Assembly: GCA_036504675.1 (NCBI GenBank)
Contig: DASXUT010000004.1
Span: forward strand, 1-53,485
Direction: 5' to 3'
Origin: Bacillota bacterium
GTDB taxonomy: Bacteria; Bacillota; Sulfobacillia; JAJYWN01; JAJZPE01
DNA: 53,485 nucleotides
Position numbers and translations under genes: made by a program. The notes under the pieces were generated by a model, which was given only the letters and a program-made list of their open reading frames with translations, was not told the origin of the DNA and did no database searches. Of the stretch, positions 7,553-15,522 are shown in pieces. Each line of letters starts with the position of its first letter. Position 1 is the first letter of the stretch.

Positions 7553-9427
7553 TTGAGGAGACGGCTCCGACTCGCGACCCTAGTCGCCAGCGTCGGCGCA
7601 GCCGGGGCGATGGTGTGGCTGGCGCATAGGCAACCACCCGTCGTCTTGGGGCCACAGTTCCGACTGCTGTGCTTGGGCATCGGCACGTTCATATGGCCGT
7701 CGGTGCTCTCCCCCTGGCTCGGGCGCTTGCCCAGGCGGTGGCGACCGTGGCTGGCCTGGATTGCTGTGCCTTTGGCCTTCTGGATCCAGGGTGAGCCTCT
7801 TGTTGGGTTCGTACACGGGTTCCCAGTGCCGAACACTGGCCTCTTCCTTTTTATCATCACGGCGGGGGTCATGGCTTCAATCATGGCGGAACTCGCCGCC
7901 GGCCAGTTGGTTCGCGGTATGTATTGGTGGCTGCCCAGCGTGGCGCTGCTTGTAGCCATCGCCGCGCAGGTCCTGACGGGGTTCTCAGTGACCAGGGTCA
8001 TCGGCGCAGCACCCGGGAAGGTGCTTGTCAAGGATCTGACCCTGGCCGAGACAAGCATGATCAGCGGCGTACCCCCCACGGAGCGGCACCTTGAGGGCTT
8101 TTCACGGGACAATGTCATCTTCGTTTTCGCCGAAGACACCGTTGTCCGCTGGACTGAAACCGATGGTTTCAAGACCCGGCATCTGCCCCTTCGAGCCGGC
8201 GGACTGGAAGTCCGGGTTGATGGGGAGCGCTTCTACCTCTTGGAGAAGAGCACGGGGCGGATAAGGTGTCTTGATCCTGATGGCCGCATCCTCTGGGAAA
8301 CGGCAGAGCTCGGATCGGCAAATCAGGTTGTGTGGACGGAGGGCAACGTTTGGCTCTTAGGCTACCCCGCCGCCACGGTGCAGCCTGACCAGGTGAGGGT
8401 GCGACTGTCGGCGGTCTCTCTTGCAGACGGGGTTTGGGGAATCTTTGAGGTCAAGCCGCCCGAGGGAACCCGGTGGTCCCCACCGACGCCCTTCGTAGAG
8501 TGGGCCTACCTGGCGGCGTGCGGGAACACCGCTGCCGTCGTGGGCTTCGCCTTTCCAATCGACGGGCCGGGAAGCCAGACTGAACCCCGTGCCTTCGCCG
8601 TCAAAGCCAACCTCCATGGGATCTCACCAAGGGAGACGGACCTCTCGCCGTTGCCGGTTCGGGCAACTGCTCTGCCGGAGGTCGGACGGAGTCCCCTAGG
8701 GGTTTTCGAGGACACCCTCATCTACATCGGTGAGCAGCTCTATCTTGCGGCCTACGACCTTAACAGTGGGAACCAGTTGTGGTCTCAGCCCTTGCCGAGC
8801 AGACTCGCCGAAGCCGAACTCCACCTGACCCCGTCTGAGGTGGTTCTGAGCGGCCAGCAAAGCTCCTCAGCCGGAACAGCAGACTCCAGCGCAGTCCGCC
8901 GTGGGCTGTTGGTCGGCTATGACCTGAGGTCGGGTAAGGAGGCCTTCGTCCACGAATTCCCGGAAGAAGCGGTTCGCGCTGAACCAGTCGGGCATGATCT
9001 TGTTGTCATCGGAGACGAAGGGACTGTGACAAGGATTGGGCTCGGGGGACGAGTAGAATGGACCCAGCAACTTGGTCCGGGCTGCCGGCTCCTCTGGATG
9101 AGCAAAGCCACAGACCAGCTGGCCCTATTCGAGCCGGAATCGCGCAAGGCCCCGGCGGTGCTGCGCCTCTCCGATGGAGCCATCCTATCCAGGCAAAGCA
9201 ATGTCGTCAATAGCTTTGACTACCTTCTCAGTGACCGGACGCTCGTTAGGCTTCGCAGCCCCGGTGCGCCGCGTCAAATGGTCCTCTTGGTGAAGGGGGA
9301 CGACGTTCAGATCCTGGACTTGCTGAAGCAGACGAACTCGGTTCTGACGACTTCCAGTGCCATTCTGGCGGTCGGCGCGGAGGGGTCAGAGATCACTTTC
9401 TACCTATTGCGGCCCGCCCGTCAATAG
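7553..9427 (+). CDS. Membrane-anchored PQQ-like beta-propeller protein
   Basis: About 120 N-terminal residues form four hydrophobic helices. The rest consists of repeated blade-like strands such as GRIRCLDPDGRILWE, YLAAYDLNSGNQLWSQ, GYDLRSGKEAFVHEF and RIGLGGRVEWTQQL, typical of PQQ/WD-type propellers. These usually serve as extracytoplasmic binding scaffolds rather than enzymes. The TTG at 7553 is preferred because AGGTGG precedes it by five bases; an ATG at 7520 has a ribosome binding site too close to be useful. The gene follows the PHP gene after about 290 bases and ends at a good terminator. No family name can be given. Confidence 0.55.
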   Translation: MRRRLRLATLVASVGAAGAMVWLAHRQPPVVLGPQFRLLCLGIGTFIWPSVLSPWLGRLPRRWRPWLAWIAVPLAFWIQGEPLVGFVHGFPVPNTGLFLFIITAGVMASIMAELAAGQLVRGMYWWLPSVALLVAIAAQVLTGFSVTRVIGAAPGKVLVKDLTLAETSMISGVPPTERHLEGFSRDNVIFVFAEDTVVRWTETDGFKTRHLPLRAGGLEVRVDGERFYLLEKSTGRIRCLDPDGRILWETAELGSANQVVWTEGNVWLLGYPAATVQPDQVRVRLSAVSLADGVWGIFEVKPPEGTRWSPPTPFVEWAYLAACGNTAAVVGFAFPIDGPGSQTEPRAFAVKANLHGISPRETDLSPLPVRATALPEVGRSPLGVFEDTLIYIGEQLYLAAYDLNSGNQLWSQPLPSRLAEAELHLTPSEVVLSGQQSSSAGTADSSAVRRGLLVGYDLRSGKEAFVHEFPEEAVRAEPVGHDLVVIGDEGTVTRIGLGGRVEWTQQLGPGCRLLWMSKATDQLALFEPESRKAPAVLRLSDGAILSRQSNVVNSFDYLLSDRTLVRLRSPGAPRQMVLLVKGDDVQILDLLKQTNSVLTTSSAILAVGAEGSEITFYLLRPARQ

Positions 9428-9460
9428 CGGATGTTTACTCTGGCAGCCATTTCCAGCCAA

Positions 9461-9494
9461 GAGGCTCGACCCCAAGGGGGCGAGCCTCTTCTTT
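9461..9494 (+). terminator. Rho-independent terminator after the propeller gene
   Basis: GAGGCTCG and CGAGCCTC form an eight-base stem (9461-9468 with 9481-9488) closed by a further CCCC/GGGG pairing and followed by TTCTTT. Confidence 0.75.
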
Positions 9495-9546
9495 GACCTC
9501 GTTCAGGGATTCGGTCTTCGCACCGAGTCCGGTGCAAGTCTTCGTC

Positions 9547-11031
9547 TCAGTTCGGCCCAAGCGGCAGTGGGCCGGTGACCCCGTTCCGCGCGGCCACTTC
9601 CCGCATGGCCCGGTCGAGCCGGTCCATGGCCGCCGGCGGTGGCGGTGAGCCGGGATGCTTATCCAGGATGTCGTGGGCGATGCGCAGGGCCGCGGAATAC
9701 GTGTCGAGGCTGCCGGCCTCCTGCCAGCCGCGGCGGTCATGGCGATCGAAGGCCGCGCTGGGCAGGTCGATCTCCTTGCGGTACCAGCGCCGGGTGTGAG
9801 CCAGGCTTAGGAAGTAGCCCCCCGGGCCGGCCGCCTTGATGACGTCCACGGCGAGCGTCTCGGGGTTCACCTCGACCCCGCGGAGGGCCCGGTAGATCTG
9901 GCCGCAGATGTCGTTGTCGATGACCAGCTTGGCCAGACTGATGGTGTTGACGAAGTCGATCAGCCCGGGGCCGGAGATGATGTTGACCCCGGCCAACGCG
10001 GCGAGCATCCCGGACAGGGCCGTCTCCGCCCCCGACTGGGCATCGACCATCTTGCTGTCGCTCAGGGCGGCGTAGGTGTGGGTCGGAAGCCCATAGTACT
10101 TGCCCATCTGGGCCGAGGCCATGCCGATGAGGGTGGCCTCGACGGCCGAGAGCGGCGTCGTCCCGAAGCGCATGTCGAAGACGACCGGGGCTCCGCCCCA
10201 GACGACTTTGGCCCCCTCCTTGGCGCACTCGGTCAGGACCACCCCGGCCAGGGTCTCGGCGGTGTGCTGGACCACGGAACCGGCGATGGTGGCCGGGGAG
10301 GCCGCGCCGGGCATGGGCATGGAGACGAACTCGATGGGCAGGCCGGCCCTGGCCCCATCGATGATGTTGTGGGCGGCCAGATTGGCGAACTTGAGGGGCG
10401 GCGACGGGCAGACGTCAAAGACCGCGCGGGGTTTCTTGGCCAACTCCTCCGGACTGCCGGCGACGGCCGCCAGGACGTCCTTCATGTCGTGCAGCCCCTG
10501 GACCGAGAAGGCCCCGGTGACGATGGGCTTCTTCGAAGCCCGGAGGATGATGTACAGACGATAGGTGTCGGCGATCTCGTTCGGGGCATCGTGACAGACG
10601 ATGGCCGTAGCCTGCGTCCCGATGTGCGGCAGGGCGTCGGTCAGGCGGACGACCTGGTCGAGGTCGGCGGCCGTGGAGTCGCGGGCGGTCACCCCGTCGT
10701 CCTCGAGGAAGCGAACGGCACAGGAGCCCGGGTCGAAATGAACGCGATTACCGCCGATCAGCGCGGCCGGCCGGCCGGCCCCGTCGTACAGCTGGAACTG
10801 CTCCGGCGCGGCGATGATGGCTTTCTCGACCATGGAGGCAGAGATCTTGGCGATCTTCCGCCCGGCGTCGATCTCGGCCCCGTTGGCGGCCAGCAGATCG
10901 AGAGCGGAGTTCGAATCGATGAATACGCCCGTCTCCGCGAGGACCTTGATGGCGGCCTCGTGGACCTGCAGCACCTGGTCATGGGTGAAGGGTCCGAGCA
11001 GCGGGACTTGTGACAGGTCGAACTTGCCCAT
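9547..11031 (-). CDS. Non-pyrrolysine MttB-family corrinoid methyltransferase
   Basis: The 494-residue protein belongs to the trimethylamine methyltransferase superfamily (COG5598). It has LAETGVFIDSNSALDLLAANGA at the N-terminus, VHFDPGSCAVRFLED, and the conserved FDMRFGTTPLSAVEATL and AGVNIISGPGLIDF region. The frame is open throughout with no in-frame TAG, so this is one of the non-pyrrolysine members. In characterised cases these demethylate quaternary amines such as glycine betaine, proline betaine or carnitine. The ATG at 11031 follows GGGGAGG. No cognate corrinoid protein (MtbC type) or RamA-like activator is in the window, so partner and substrate are unknown. Confidence 0.85.
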   Translation of the reverse strand: MGKFDLSQVPLLGPFTHDQVLQVHEAAIKVLAETGVFIDSNSALDLLAANGAEIDAGRKIAKISASMVEKAIIAAPEQFQLYDGAGRPAALIGGNRVHFDPGSCAVRFLEDDGVTARDSTAADLDQVVRLTDALPHIGTQATAIVCHDAPNEIADTYRLYIILRASKKPIVTGAFSVQGLHDMKDVLAAVAGSPEELAKKPRAVFDVCPSPPLKFANLAAHNIIDGARAGLPIEFVSMPMPGAASPATIAGSVVQHTAETLAGVVLTECAKEGAKVVWGGAPVVFDMRFGTTPLSAVEATLIGMASAQMGKYYGLPTHTYAALSDSKMVDAQSGAETALSGMLAALAGVNIISGPGLIDFVNTISLAKLVIDNDICGQIYRALRGVEVNPETLAVDVIKAAGPGGYFLSLAHTRRWYRKEIDLPSAAFDRHDRRGWQEAGSLDTYSAALRIAHDILDKHPGSPPPPAAMDRLDRAMREVAARNGVTGPLPLGPN

Positions 11032-11241
11032 CGTCGCTACCTCCCCGTCGTCGGCATGATCGTCCCCATTCCGCGGGATCATCCACCAATCGAAGCAAGA
11101 ACCATGCCCGAGGGCCTGCATCAGCCCCAAGTGGCTCCGGCCGGCGCCGGCGGCGCCGGGCTCGCCCTCTGGCGGACGAAAAACCGGCGGATGACCAAAT
11201 CCCGGCAGCTGATTCAGCCCCAGTCGGCCAGCCGGCCGATC

Positions 11242-11712
11242 CTACTGGCGGGGGGCGAACTTGGCCGTGATCACCTCTGGGTCGATGGCCACCACCGCAC
11301 AAGACCCGACCTTGCGGTCGGGGATCGGCCCGGCCATTCCGTACCGTTTGACGATCGCCTTCAAGGCCTCGAGTTTCTCCGGGCCGTCAGGTACCTCGCG
11401 GGCCCGCCCGAAGATGACGACGCTGCGGTAGCCGACCCCGGCCTCGCAGGGATCATCGCAGTGGTTGAGGCCCAGGTAGTCCAAGGCTTCGAAGCAGACC
11501 CTCGGCTCACGCCTAAGGTTGTCGAGCTTGTCCCCCTCCAGGGCGCTGTGCCAATAGACCTTCCCATTCACCCAGGCGAAGGTCAGCGGGACCACGTACG
11601 GGTAACCGTCGGCGCCCACCGTCCCCAAATGGCCCACGGGTGCGCTCCGTAGGACCTCCTCGCCCACCTCCGGCCCAGCCGCCCTGATGGTCCTCCGGAT
11701 CTTGCCCCTCAT
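11242..11712 (-). CDS. PPOX-fold FMN-binding protein (NimA/pyridoxamine oxidase-like)
   Basis: The 156-residue protein has the split-barrel flavin pattern GHLGTVGADGYPYVVPLTFAW, YWHSALEGDKLDNLRREPRV and a GYRSVVIFGRAREV strand. It resembles 5-nitroimidazole reductase-like and pyridoxamine 5'-phosphate oxidase-like proteins. It probably binds FMN and acts as a small reductase or oxidase. The ATG at 11712 is preceded by GGGAGGGGG; the open frame further upstream is low-complexity. It is transcribed away from mntH, and the minus-strand terminator at 11831-11862 separates it from any transcript arriving from the right. Confidence 0.8.
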   Translation of the reverse strand: MRGKIRRTIRAAGPEVGEEVLRSAPVGHLGTVGADGYPYVVPLTFAWVNGKVYWHSALEGDKLDNLRREPRVCFEALDYLGLNHCDDPCEAGVGYRSVVIFGRAREVPDGPEKLEALKAIVKRYGMAGPIPDRKVGSCAVVAIDPEVITAKFAPRQ

Positions 11713-11803
11713 CCCCGAGATCCCCCTCCCAGGTTGACGGCGGCCGGGTGGACCGCCTCCTCCGGACTTCGACATCGGCGCCGGGAATCCCCCCAGGAGC
11801 CTC

Positions 11804-11832
11804 CTGACCACGGCTCTATCCGGCCAGATAAT
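11804..11832 (+). promoter_or_regulatory. Candidate sense promoter for mntH
   Basis: CTGACC (11804-11809) and GATAAT (11827-11832) are 17 bases apart. Both hexamers are imperfect but acceptable. Transcription would start just before the strong hairpin at 11839-11862 and give a structured leader of about 120 bases. Confidence 0.35.
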
Positions 11833-11862
11833 GGAAAAGCCACCGCCCCGCAGGGCGGTGGC
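11831..11862 (-). terminator. Minus-strand intrinsic terminator just beyond the 5' end of mntH
   Basis: GCCACCGCCC (11839-11848) and GGGCGGTGGC (11853-11862) form a perfect ten-base stem with a four-base loop. Read on the minus strand it is followed by TTTTCC. No minus-strand gene lies directly upstream; the nearest is DUF441, 1.7 kb away beyond mntH. It is therefore the natural end of an antisense transcript over mntH. Confidence 0.7.
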
Positions 11863-11877
11863 AGCCCTCTCCGGGCG

Positions 11878-11957
11878 GCCATATCCTGTAGAGAGCAGCC
11901 TTTTTGACGGAGCGGTCTTGGCGGGCGGCACCGTCGGCGCTGCTGGGGGGATATGGC
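11878..11957 (+). promoter_or_regulatory. Structured mntH leader that can hide the ribosome binding site
   Basis: GCCATATCC (11878-11886) pairs with GGATATGGC (11949-11957), GCAGC (11895-11899) with GCTGC (11939-11943), and GACGG (11906-11910) with CCGTC (11931-11935), giving a long nested stem. The 3' arm carries the GGGGGG ribosome binding site of the TTG at 11958. The fold is seen directly; its regulatory role is inferred, and I do not recognise a known RNA class. Confidence 0.4.
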
Positions 11958-13346
11958 TTGCCTTTGCCACAGGCCCTAGACGAAACCGCGACCCTGCCTT
12001 TCCCGGCCCAGGGCTCGAGGGCCCTGGGGTCCTCGGCCCTGGAATCCTCGGCCTCGACCTCCGACTCGGCGCAGCTCATAGCCCTTCCCGAGCGGACTGC
12101 CGCGATTGCGGCCATCCGGCGATCCGGGGTGGCGGGCCGCCTGGCCCGTCTTTCGGCCTTCTTCGGGCCCGCCTTCATCGTCAGCGTGGCCTACATCGAC
12201 CCGGGCAACTTCGCGACCAACCTGAGCGCCGGCTCGGCCTTCGCCTATAGCCTCGTCTGGGTGGTCCTGTGGAGCAACCTGGCGGCCATCTTTCTCCAAA
12301 CGCTCTCGGCCAAACTCGGGATCGCCACCGGAAAGGCTCTCCCCGAGCTGTGCGGTGAACTCTTCTCCCCGAAGGTCAACTGGCTCCTCTGGTCGGTCGC
12401 CGAAGTCGCGGCCATGGCCACGAATCTGGCCGAATTCCTCGGCGGTGCCCTCGGCTTCTATCTTCTCTTCGGACTTCCTTTGCCATGGGCCGGTGTTCTC
12501 ACCGGTCTGGTCAGCCTGGTCATCACCGGTCTCGACCGGTTCGGCCAGAAGGCCGTCGAATGGGCCATCACCGCGCTGGTCGGCGTGATCAGCCTGGCCT
12601 ATGTCCTCGAGATCTTCCTGGCCTCCCCGGACTGGGGCCAGGTCGCCATCCACACCCTGGTCCCGGGCCTCAACCGCGATAGCGTCTTGGTGGCCGTGGG
12701 CATGCTCGGCGCCACGGTCATGCCCCACGTCATCTTCCTGCACTCCCAATTGGTCCAATCCCGTCGGGATCCGTCGACCCTGGCGTCCCTCAGGCGCCAT
12801 CTGAGGATGGAGAAGATCGACGTCGCCGTGGCCATGAACGTGGCCTTCTTGATCAATGCGGCGATGGTCGTCGTCGCGGCCGCCGTCTTCCATTCCCGGG
12901 GCATCGTCGTCACCTCGATCGAGCAGGCCCACATGTCTCTGGCGCCCCTCCTCGGAGCCTACTCGGGAATGGCCTTCGCCGTCGCCCTCCTGGCTTCAGG
13001 TCTATCGTCCTCGGCCGTCGGGACCATGGCCGGTCAGGTCATCCTCAAGGGTTTCGTCCCGATCAAGGTTCCGGCCGCCCTGCAAAAGCTGATCCCGATG
13101 GTCCCGGCGATGACCATCATCGCCACCGGGACCGACCCCGTCAAGGCCCTCATCCTCAGCCAGGTTTCGCTGAGCTTCGCCCTCCCCTTCGCGGTCATCC
13201 CGTTGCTGGTCATCACCGGCCGCCGGAAGGTCATGGGGCCCTTCACGAACAGCCGGCTGACCAGCGGTGTGGGCTATCTCGTGGCCCTGGCCATCGTCCT
13301 CCTGAACCTGGTGCTCCTCTACCTGACCTTCAGCGGCGCGGCCTGA
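11958..13346 (+). CDS. mntH: Nramp-family manganese/divalent metal importer
   Basis: The product (about 462 residues, 11 helices) has the Nramp metal-site motifs AYIDPGNFATN in helix 1 and ATVMPHVIFLHSQL in helix 6, plus SGLSSSAVGTMAGQ in a later helix. Aspartate and asparagine of DPGN and methionine of MPH coordinate Mn2+ in MntH proteins, which import it with protons. The first 50 or so residues are low-complexity and the start is uncertain. The TTG at 11958 has a G-rich site; a GTG at 12129 would begin just before helix 1. The antisense strand carries a Mn2+ riboswitch immediately downstream of the stop codon. Confidence 0.9.
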   Translation: MPLPQALDETATLPFPAQGSRALGSSALESSASTSDSAQLIALPERTAAIAAIRRSGVAGRLARLSAFFGPAFIVSVAYIDPGNFATNLSAGSAFAYSLVWVVLWSNLAAIFLQTLSAKLGIATGKALPELCGELFSPKVNWLLWSVAEVAAMATNLAEFLGGALGFYLLFGLPLPWAGVLTGLVSLVITGLDRFGQKAVEWAITALVGVISLAYVLEIFLASPDWGQVAIHTLVPGLNRDSVLVAVGMLGATVMPHVIFLHSQLVQSRRDPSTLASLRRHLRMEKIDVAVAMNVAFLINAAMVVVAAAVFHSRGIVVTSIEQAHMSLAPLLGAYSGMAFAVALLASGLSSSAVGTMAGQVILKGFVPIKVPAALQKLIPMVPAMTIIATGTDPVKALILSQVSLSFALPFAVIPLLVITGRRKVMGPFTNSRLTSGVGYLVALAIVLLNLVLLYLTFSGAA

Positions 13347-13360
13347 CGGCTATCATTGAA

Positions 13361-13396
13361 AAGGCCTTTACCTCAGGACTCATCCTGAAGTAAAGG
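13361..13396 (-). terminator. Terminator of the Mn2+ riboswitch expression platform
   Basis: On the minus strand CCTTTACTTCAGGA (13396-13383) pairs over 14 bases with TCCTGAGGTAAAGG (13378-13365) across a TGAG loop, then CCTTTTC follows. The left arm starts with CCTTTAC, which is also the 3' strand of the riboswitch closing helix, so the two folds exclude each other. Confidence 0.8.
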
Positions 13397-13501
13397 TCTG
13401 GCTCCCGAGCCTGAGGGCTCGCCGGCAGGACGGGCGGTTGTGGGCCGCCAGCATGTCGCCTCTGCCGACAGATCGTGGATCTGTGAGCTACTCCCCCTTA
13501 C
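13390..13501 (-). promoter_or_regulatory. yybP-ykoY manganese riboswitch aptamer, antisense to mntH
   Basis: Reading the minus strand from 13501, GTAAGG opens helix P1 and is followed by the conserved loop GGGAGTAGC. Next comes a hairpin ACAGATC/GATCTGT (P2). P3 begins CGGCAG, contains GCGACATGCT, is capped by GGCGG/CCGCC and closes with CTGCCG. A hairpin GAGCC/GGCTC (P4) and then AGACCTTTAC, the diagnostic 3' strand of P1, complete the fold. This four-way arrangement and both conserved loops match the Mn2+-sensing yybP-ykoY class, which turns genes on when Mn2+ is high. The aptamer lies 99 bases past the DUF441 stop and 43 bases from the mntH stop, pointing into mntH. Confidence 0.8.
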
Positions 13502-13599
13502 GGAGAATAACCCGGCGATTCAGTTCTGCTCTAGTCTATGCCCGCGTCCGGGAATGGTGCAGGCGGCCTCTTCCGGCCCCGGGCCCGGGAGCCGGGGCC

Positions 13600-14055
13600 C
13601 TATTTCCACAACCGGAAAAGGCGGAAGAAGAGGGCGGTCACGCCGGCCGCCGCCAAGGGCCCCATCGGCACCCCGCGCAGCAAATAACAGCCGATGATTG
13701 TCCCGACCATCAGCCCGACATTCGCGTCGGGCTTGTCTTTCAGCAGCTCGATTCCCTGGGCCCCCAGGTAGGCGGCGATGGCCCCGCCGACCAGGGCCAG
13801 AAACCCGCCCCAGGAGACCATCATCTTAAGGGCCTCAACGAGCTTGACCCGCCCGTAGGCAAAGGGAACGAAGATGGCCATGACCAGGAAAAGCAGGCCC
13901 AGGTTGAGGCCGTGCTGGTCAAGGAAGGGAAAGACGTCCGAGAAACCGAGGATCTTGAGGGCCAAGAGGATCACCGAGGCCTCGATGATCAGATGGTTGT
14001 GGCCGAGAAGCCCCAGGCCCAGGATGACTAGGAGAAATAGATATTCCTGGTTCAA
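13600..14055 (-). CDS. DUF441 (UPF0756, YtwI/YeaL-like) membrane protein
   Basis: The 151-residue hydrophobic protein has four to five helices and the DUF441 landmarks: an N-terminal LLGHNHLIIEASVILLALKIL, then VPFAYGRV and ALVGGAIAAYLGAQGIELL, and a C-terminal GTIIGCYLLRGVPMGPLAAAG. Length and order fit the family (about 150 residues). The start is a TTG at 14055 after GGGAGG. The function of the family is not established. The Mn2+ riboswitch lies downstream on the same strand, so transcription from this gene could also feed the riboswitch. Confidence 0.85.
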   Translation of the reverse strand: MNQEYLFLLVILGLGLLGHNHLIIEASVILLALKILGFSDVFPFLDQHGLNLGLLFLVMAIFVPFAYGRVKLVEALKMMVSWGGFLALVGGAIAAYLGAQGIELLKDKPDANVGLMVGTIIGCYLLRGVPMGPLAAAGVTALFFRLFRLWK

Positions 14056-14174
14056 GCCGGCCGCCGCCTCCCGTCCCGAGAGCGCCCCTCAAGCCCATGT
14101 ATATGGCGAAGTGGAGGGGTAAATGTGGCCGGGCGGAAAACTGGTCCTTTAGGCCGGGATCGGCGGATCCGGCC

Positions 14175-15413
14175 TTATCTCATCCTCCTAAGGAGGAGGA
14201 GGTCGACCCGGCCGAGGACGTAGACTCCTAGGAGCAGCAGGACGATGTCGCCCGTGGAATGACTGAGCTTCTTGGGCTCACAGCCGGCCAGCCCATCCAG
14301 CAACCGCGGCACGAAGCTTTGGAAGTCCGGGTAGAGGTTGCGATTGTCCTGATACTCTCGGAGGATGGCAACGACCTCCCTGGTCAGGTAGAACCCCAGG
14401 GACTCGTTGTACCTGATGGCCGTCTCGACATCGCTGTGGCTGGCGATGACCGCTCGGGCCTTGAACCGCTCATAGATGTAGATCATCGGCACGCCACGGT
14501 CTTCCGCGGCCAGGGAGGTCACAGCTCGAAGGACCTGCTCGTTGAAGAAGGTAACCGGGTCGGTGTAGGCCATCCTGCGCATCGCCCGCCGCACCGGCTG
14601 GAAGAGGAAGCCAAGGGCCTCAAGACGGGACCGGTCCGGGGCCAACGCGGGGTTGACGAAGGAGTGCCCCCATTCGTGGATGGCCTGGGCTTCCAACTCC
14701 GGTCCGGTCGGGAGGTCCGGGTCGCCGGAACTGCTCCCCTGAGCCCTGACAATCTGGAAGACCAACCGCTCCCCTCCGGTTCCGGTCAAGAGCGGGCCGT
14801 AGCCGCCGCCCGGGAACAACGATGGGGCCAGGACGACGTGGTACTCGCTCGCCTCGGCCCCGAAGAAGGCCTCGAGCCAGTCGATGACTTTCTCTCCGTC
14901 GAAAGTCGTCCCGTTGACCCATTCCGAGTACTCGTCCCGCCATCGGACGACGAAGTCGCTGAAACCGGACCTCGCAGCGAGGTCCTTGAGGGCCAGCCGG
15001 AAGGCCTCGAGGCGGTCCCGTCCCCCGGCCCTCTGGACCAGATAGTCGTCATAATCGTAGACGAGGTTCAGGTCCGGCAGGGGACCGAGGTGAAGGATGA
15101 AGGTCGGCGGGGCATCGTAGGCGAAGCCATCGCGGGTCAAGGCCTCAGCCAGGCGGATGGCCTCATGATCCCGATATCGAGAAAAGAACCCCTTCAACGC
15201 GCCGAAGTAGGCGGAACCAGTCCCCTCGGGGTGGCCGACCTTCATCCAGCTGGTCTGGGCCAGCACCCCGGCGAGTAGCTCCAACTCCGGGCGGACCTCG
15301 ACGCTGTAGCGAGGTGCTGCGGCCGTGGCCAGGCCCCCCGGGCCTCCGGCCCAGATGGTCGCGATGAAGGCCAGAACAAAGGCCAACCGAGCGAGCCACC
15401 GACGTCGTCGCAT
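14175..15413 (-). CDS. DUF4932-type exported zinc metallopeptidase-like protein
   Basis: The 412-residue protein starts with a signal peptide (LARLAFVLAFIATIWAGG) and carries IHEWGHSFVNP near residue 250, a zincin-type HExxH-like motif (HEWGH) as in DUF4932 proteins. A hydrophobic segment near the C-terminus (DIVLLLLGVYVLGRVDLLLL) could anchor it in the membrane. Metal-dependent peptidase activity is inferred from the motif only. It is the last gene downstream of the Xre/NfeD/flotillin/PspA set on the same strand, separated from pspA by 151 bases that include a weak terminator, so it may be partly co-transcribed. Confidence 0.65.
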   Translation of the reverse strand: MRRRRWLARLAFVLAFIATIWAGGPGGLATAAAPRYSVEVRPELELLAGVLAQTSWMKVGHPEGTGSAYFGALKGFFSRYRDHEAIRLAEALTRDGFAYDAPPTFILHLGPLPDLNLVYDYDDYLVQRAGGRDRLEAFRLALKDLAARSGFSDFVVRWRDEYSEWVNGTTFDGEKVIDWLEAFFGAEASEYHVVLAPSLFPGGGYGPLLTGTGGERLVFQIVRAQGSSSGDPDLPTGPELEAQAIHEWGHSFVNPALAPDRSRLEALGFLFQPVRRAMRRMAYTDPVTFFNEQVLRAVTSLAAEDRGVPMIYIYERFKARAVIASHSDVETAIRYNESLGFYLTREVVAILREYQDNRNLYPDFQSFVPRLLDGLAGCEPKKLSHSTGDIVLLLLGVYVLGRVDLLLLRRMR

Positions 15414-15522
15414 ACCCCGGGCTCCCTTCGGAGGATCGTCGTCCCGGCGCCGCCCTCTCCCAGGCTACCTCGAGAATCGGCCACAGGTTTCTGGCCTTCG
15501 GGCCACCTAGAGGGCGAAATGA

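Noticed and set aside
9547-11031. Pyrrolysine-containing methyltransferase
   Set aside because: There is no in-frame TAG within the gene and the conserved region is continuous.
13361-13396. The same hairpin read as the plus-strand terminator of mntH
   Set aside because: On the plus strand no T-run follows (CTGGCTCC), whereas the minus strand has TTTT and the hairpin fits the riboswitch switching logic. A minor role for mntH is not excluded.
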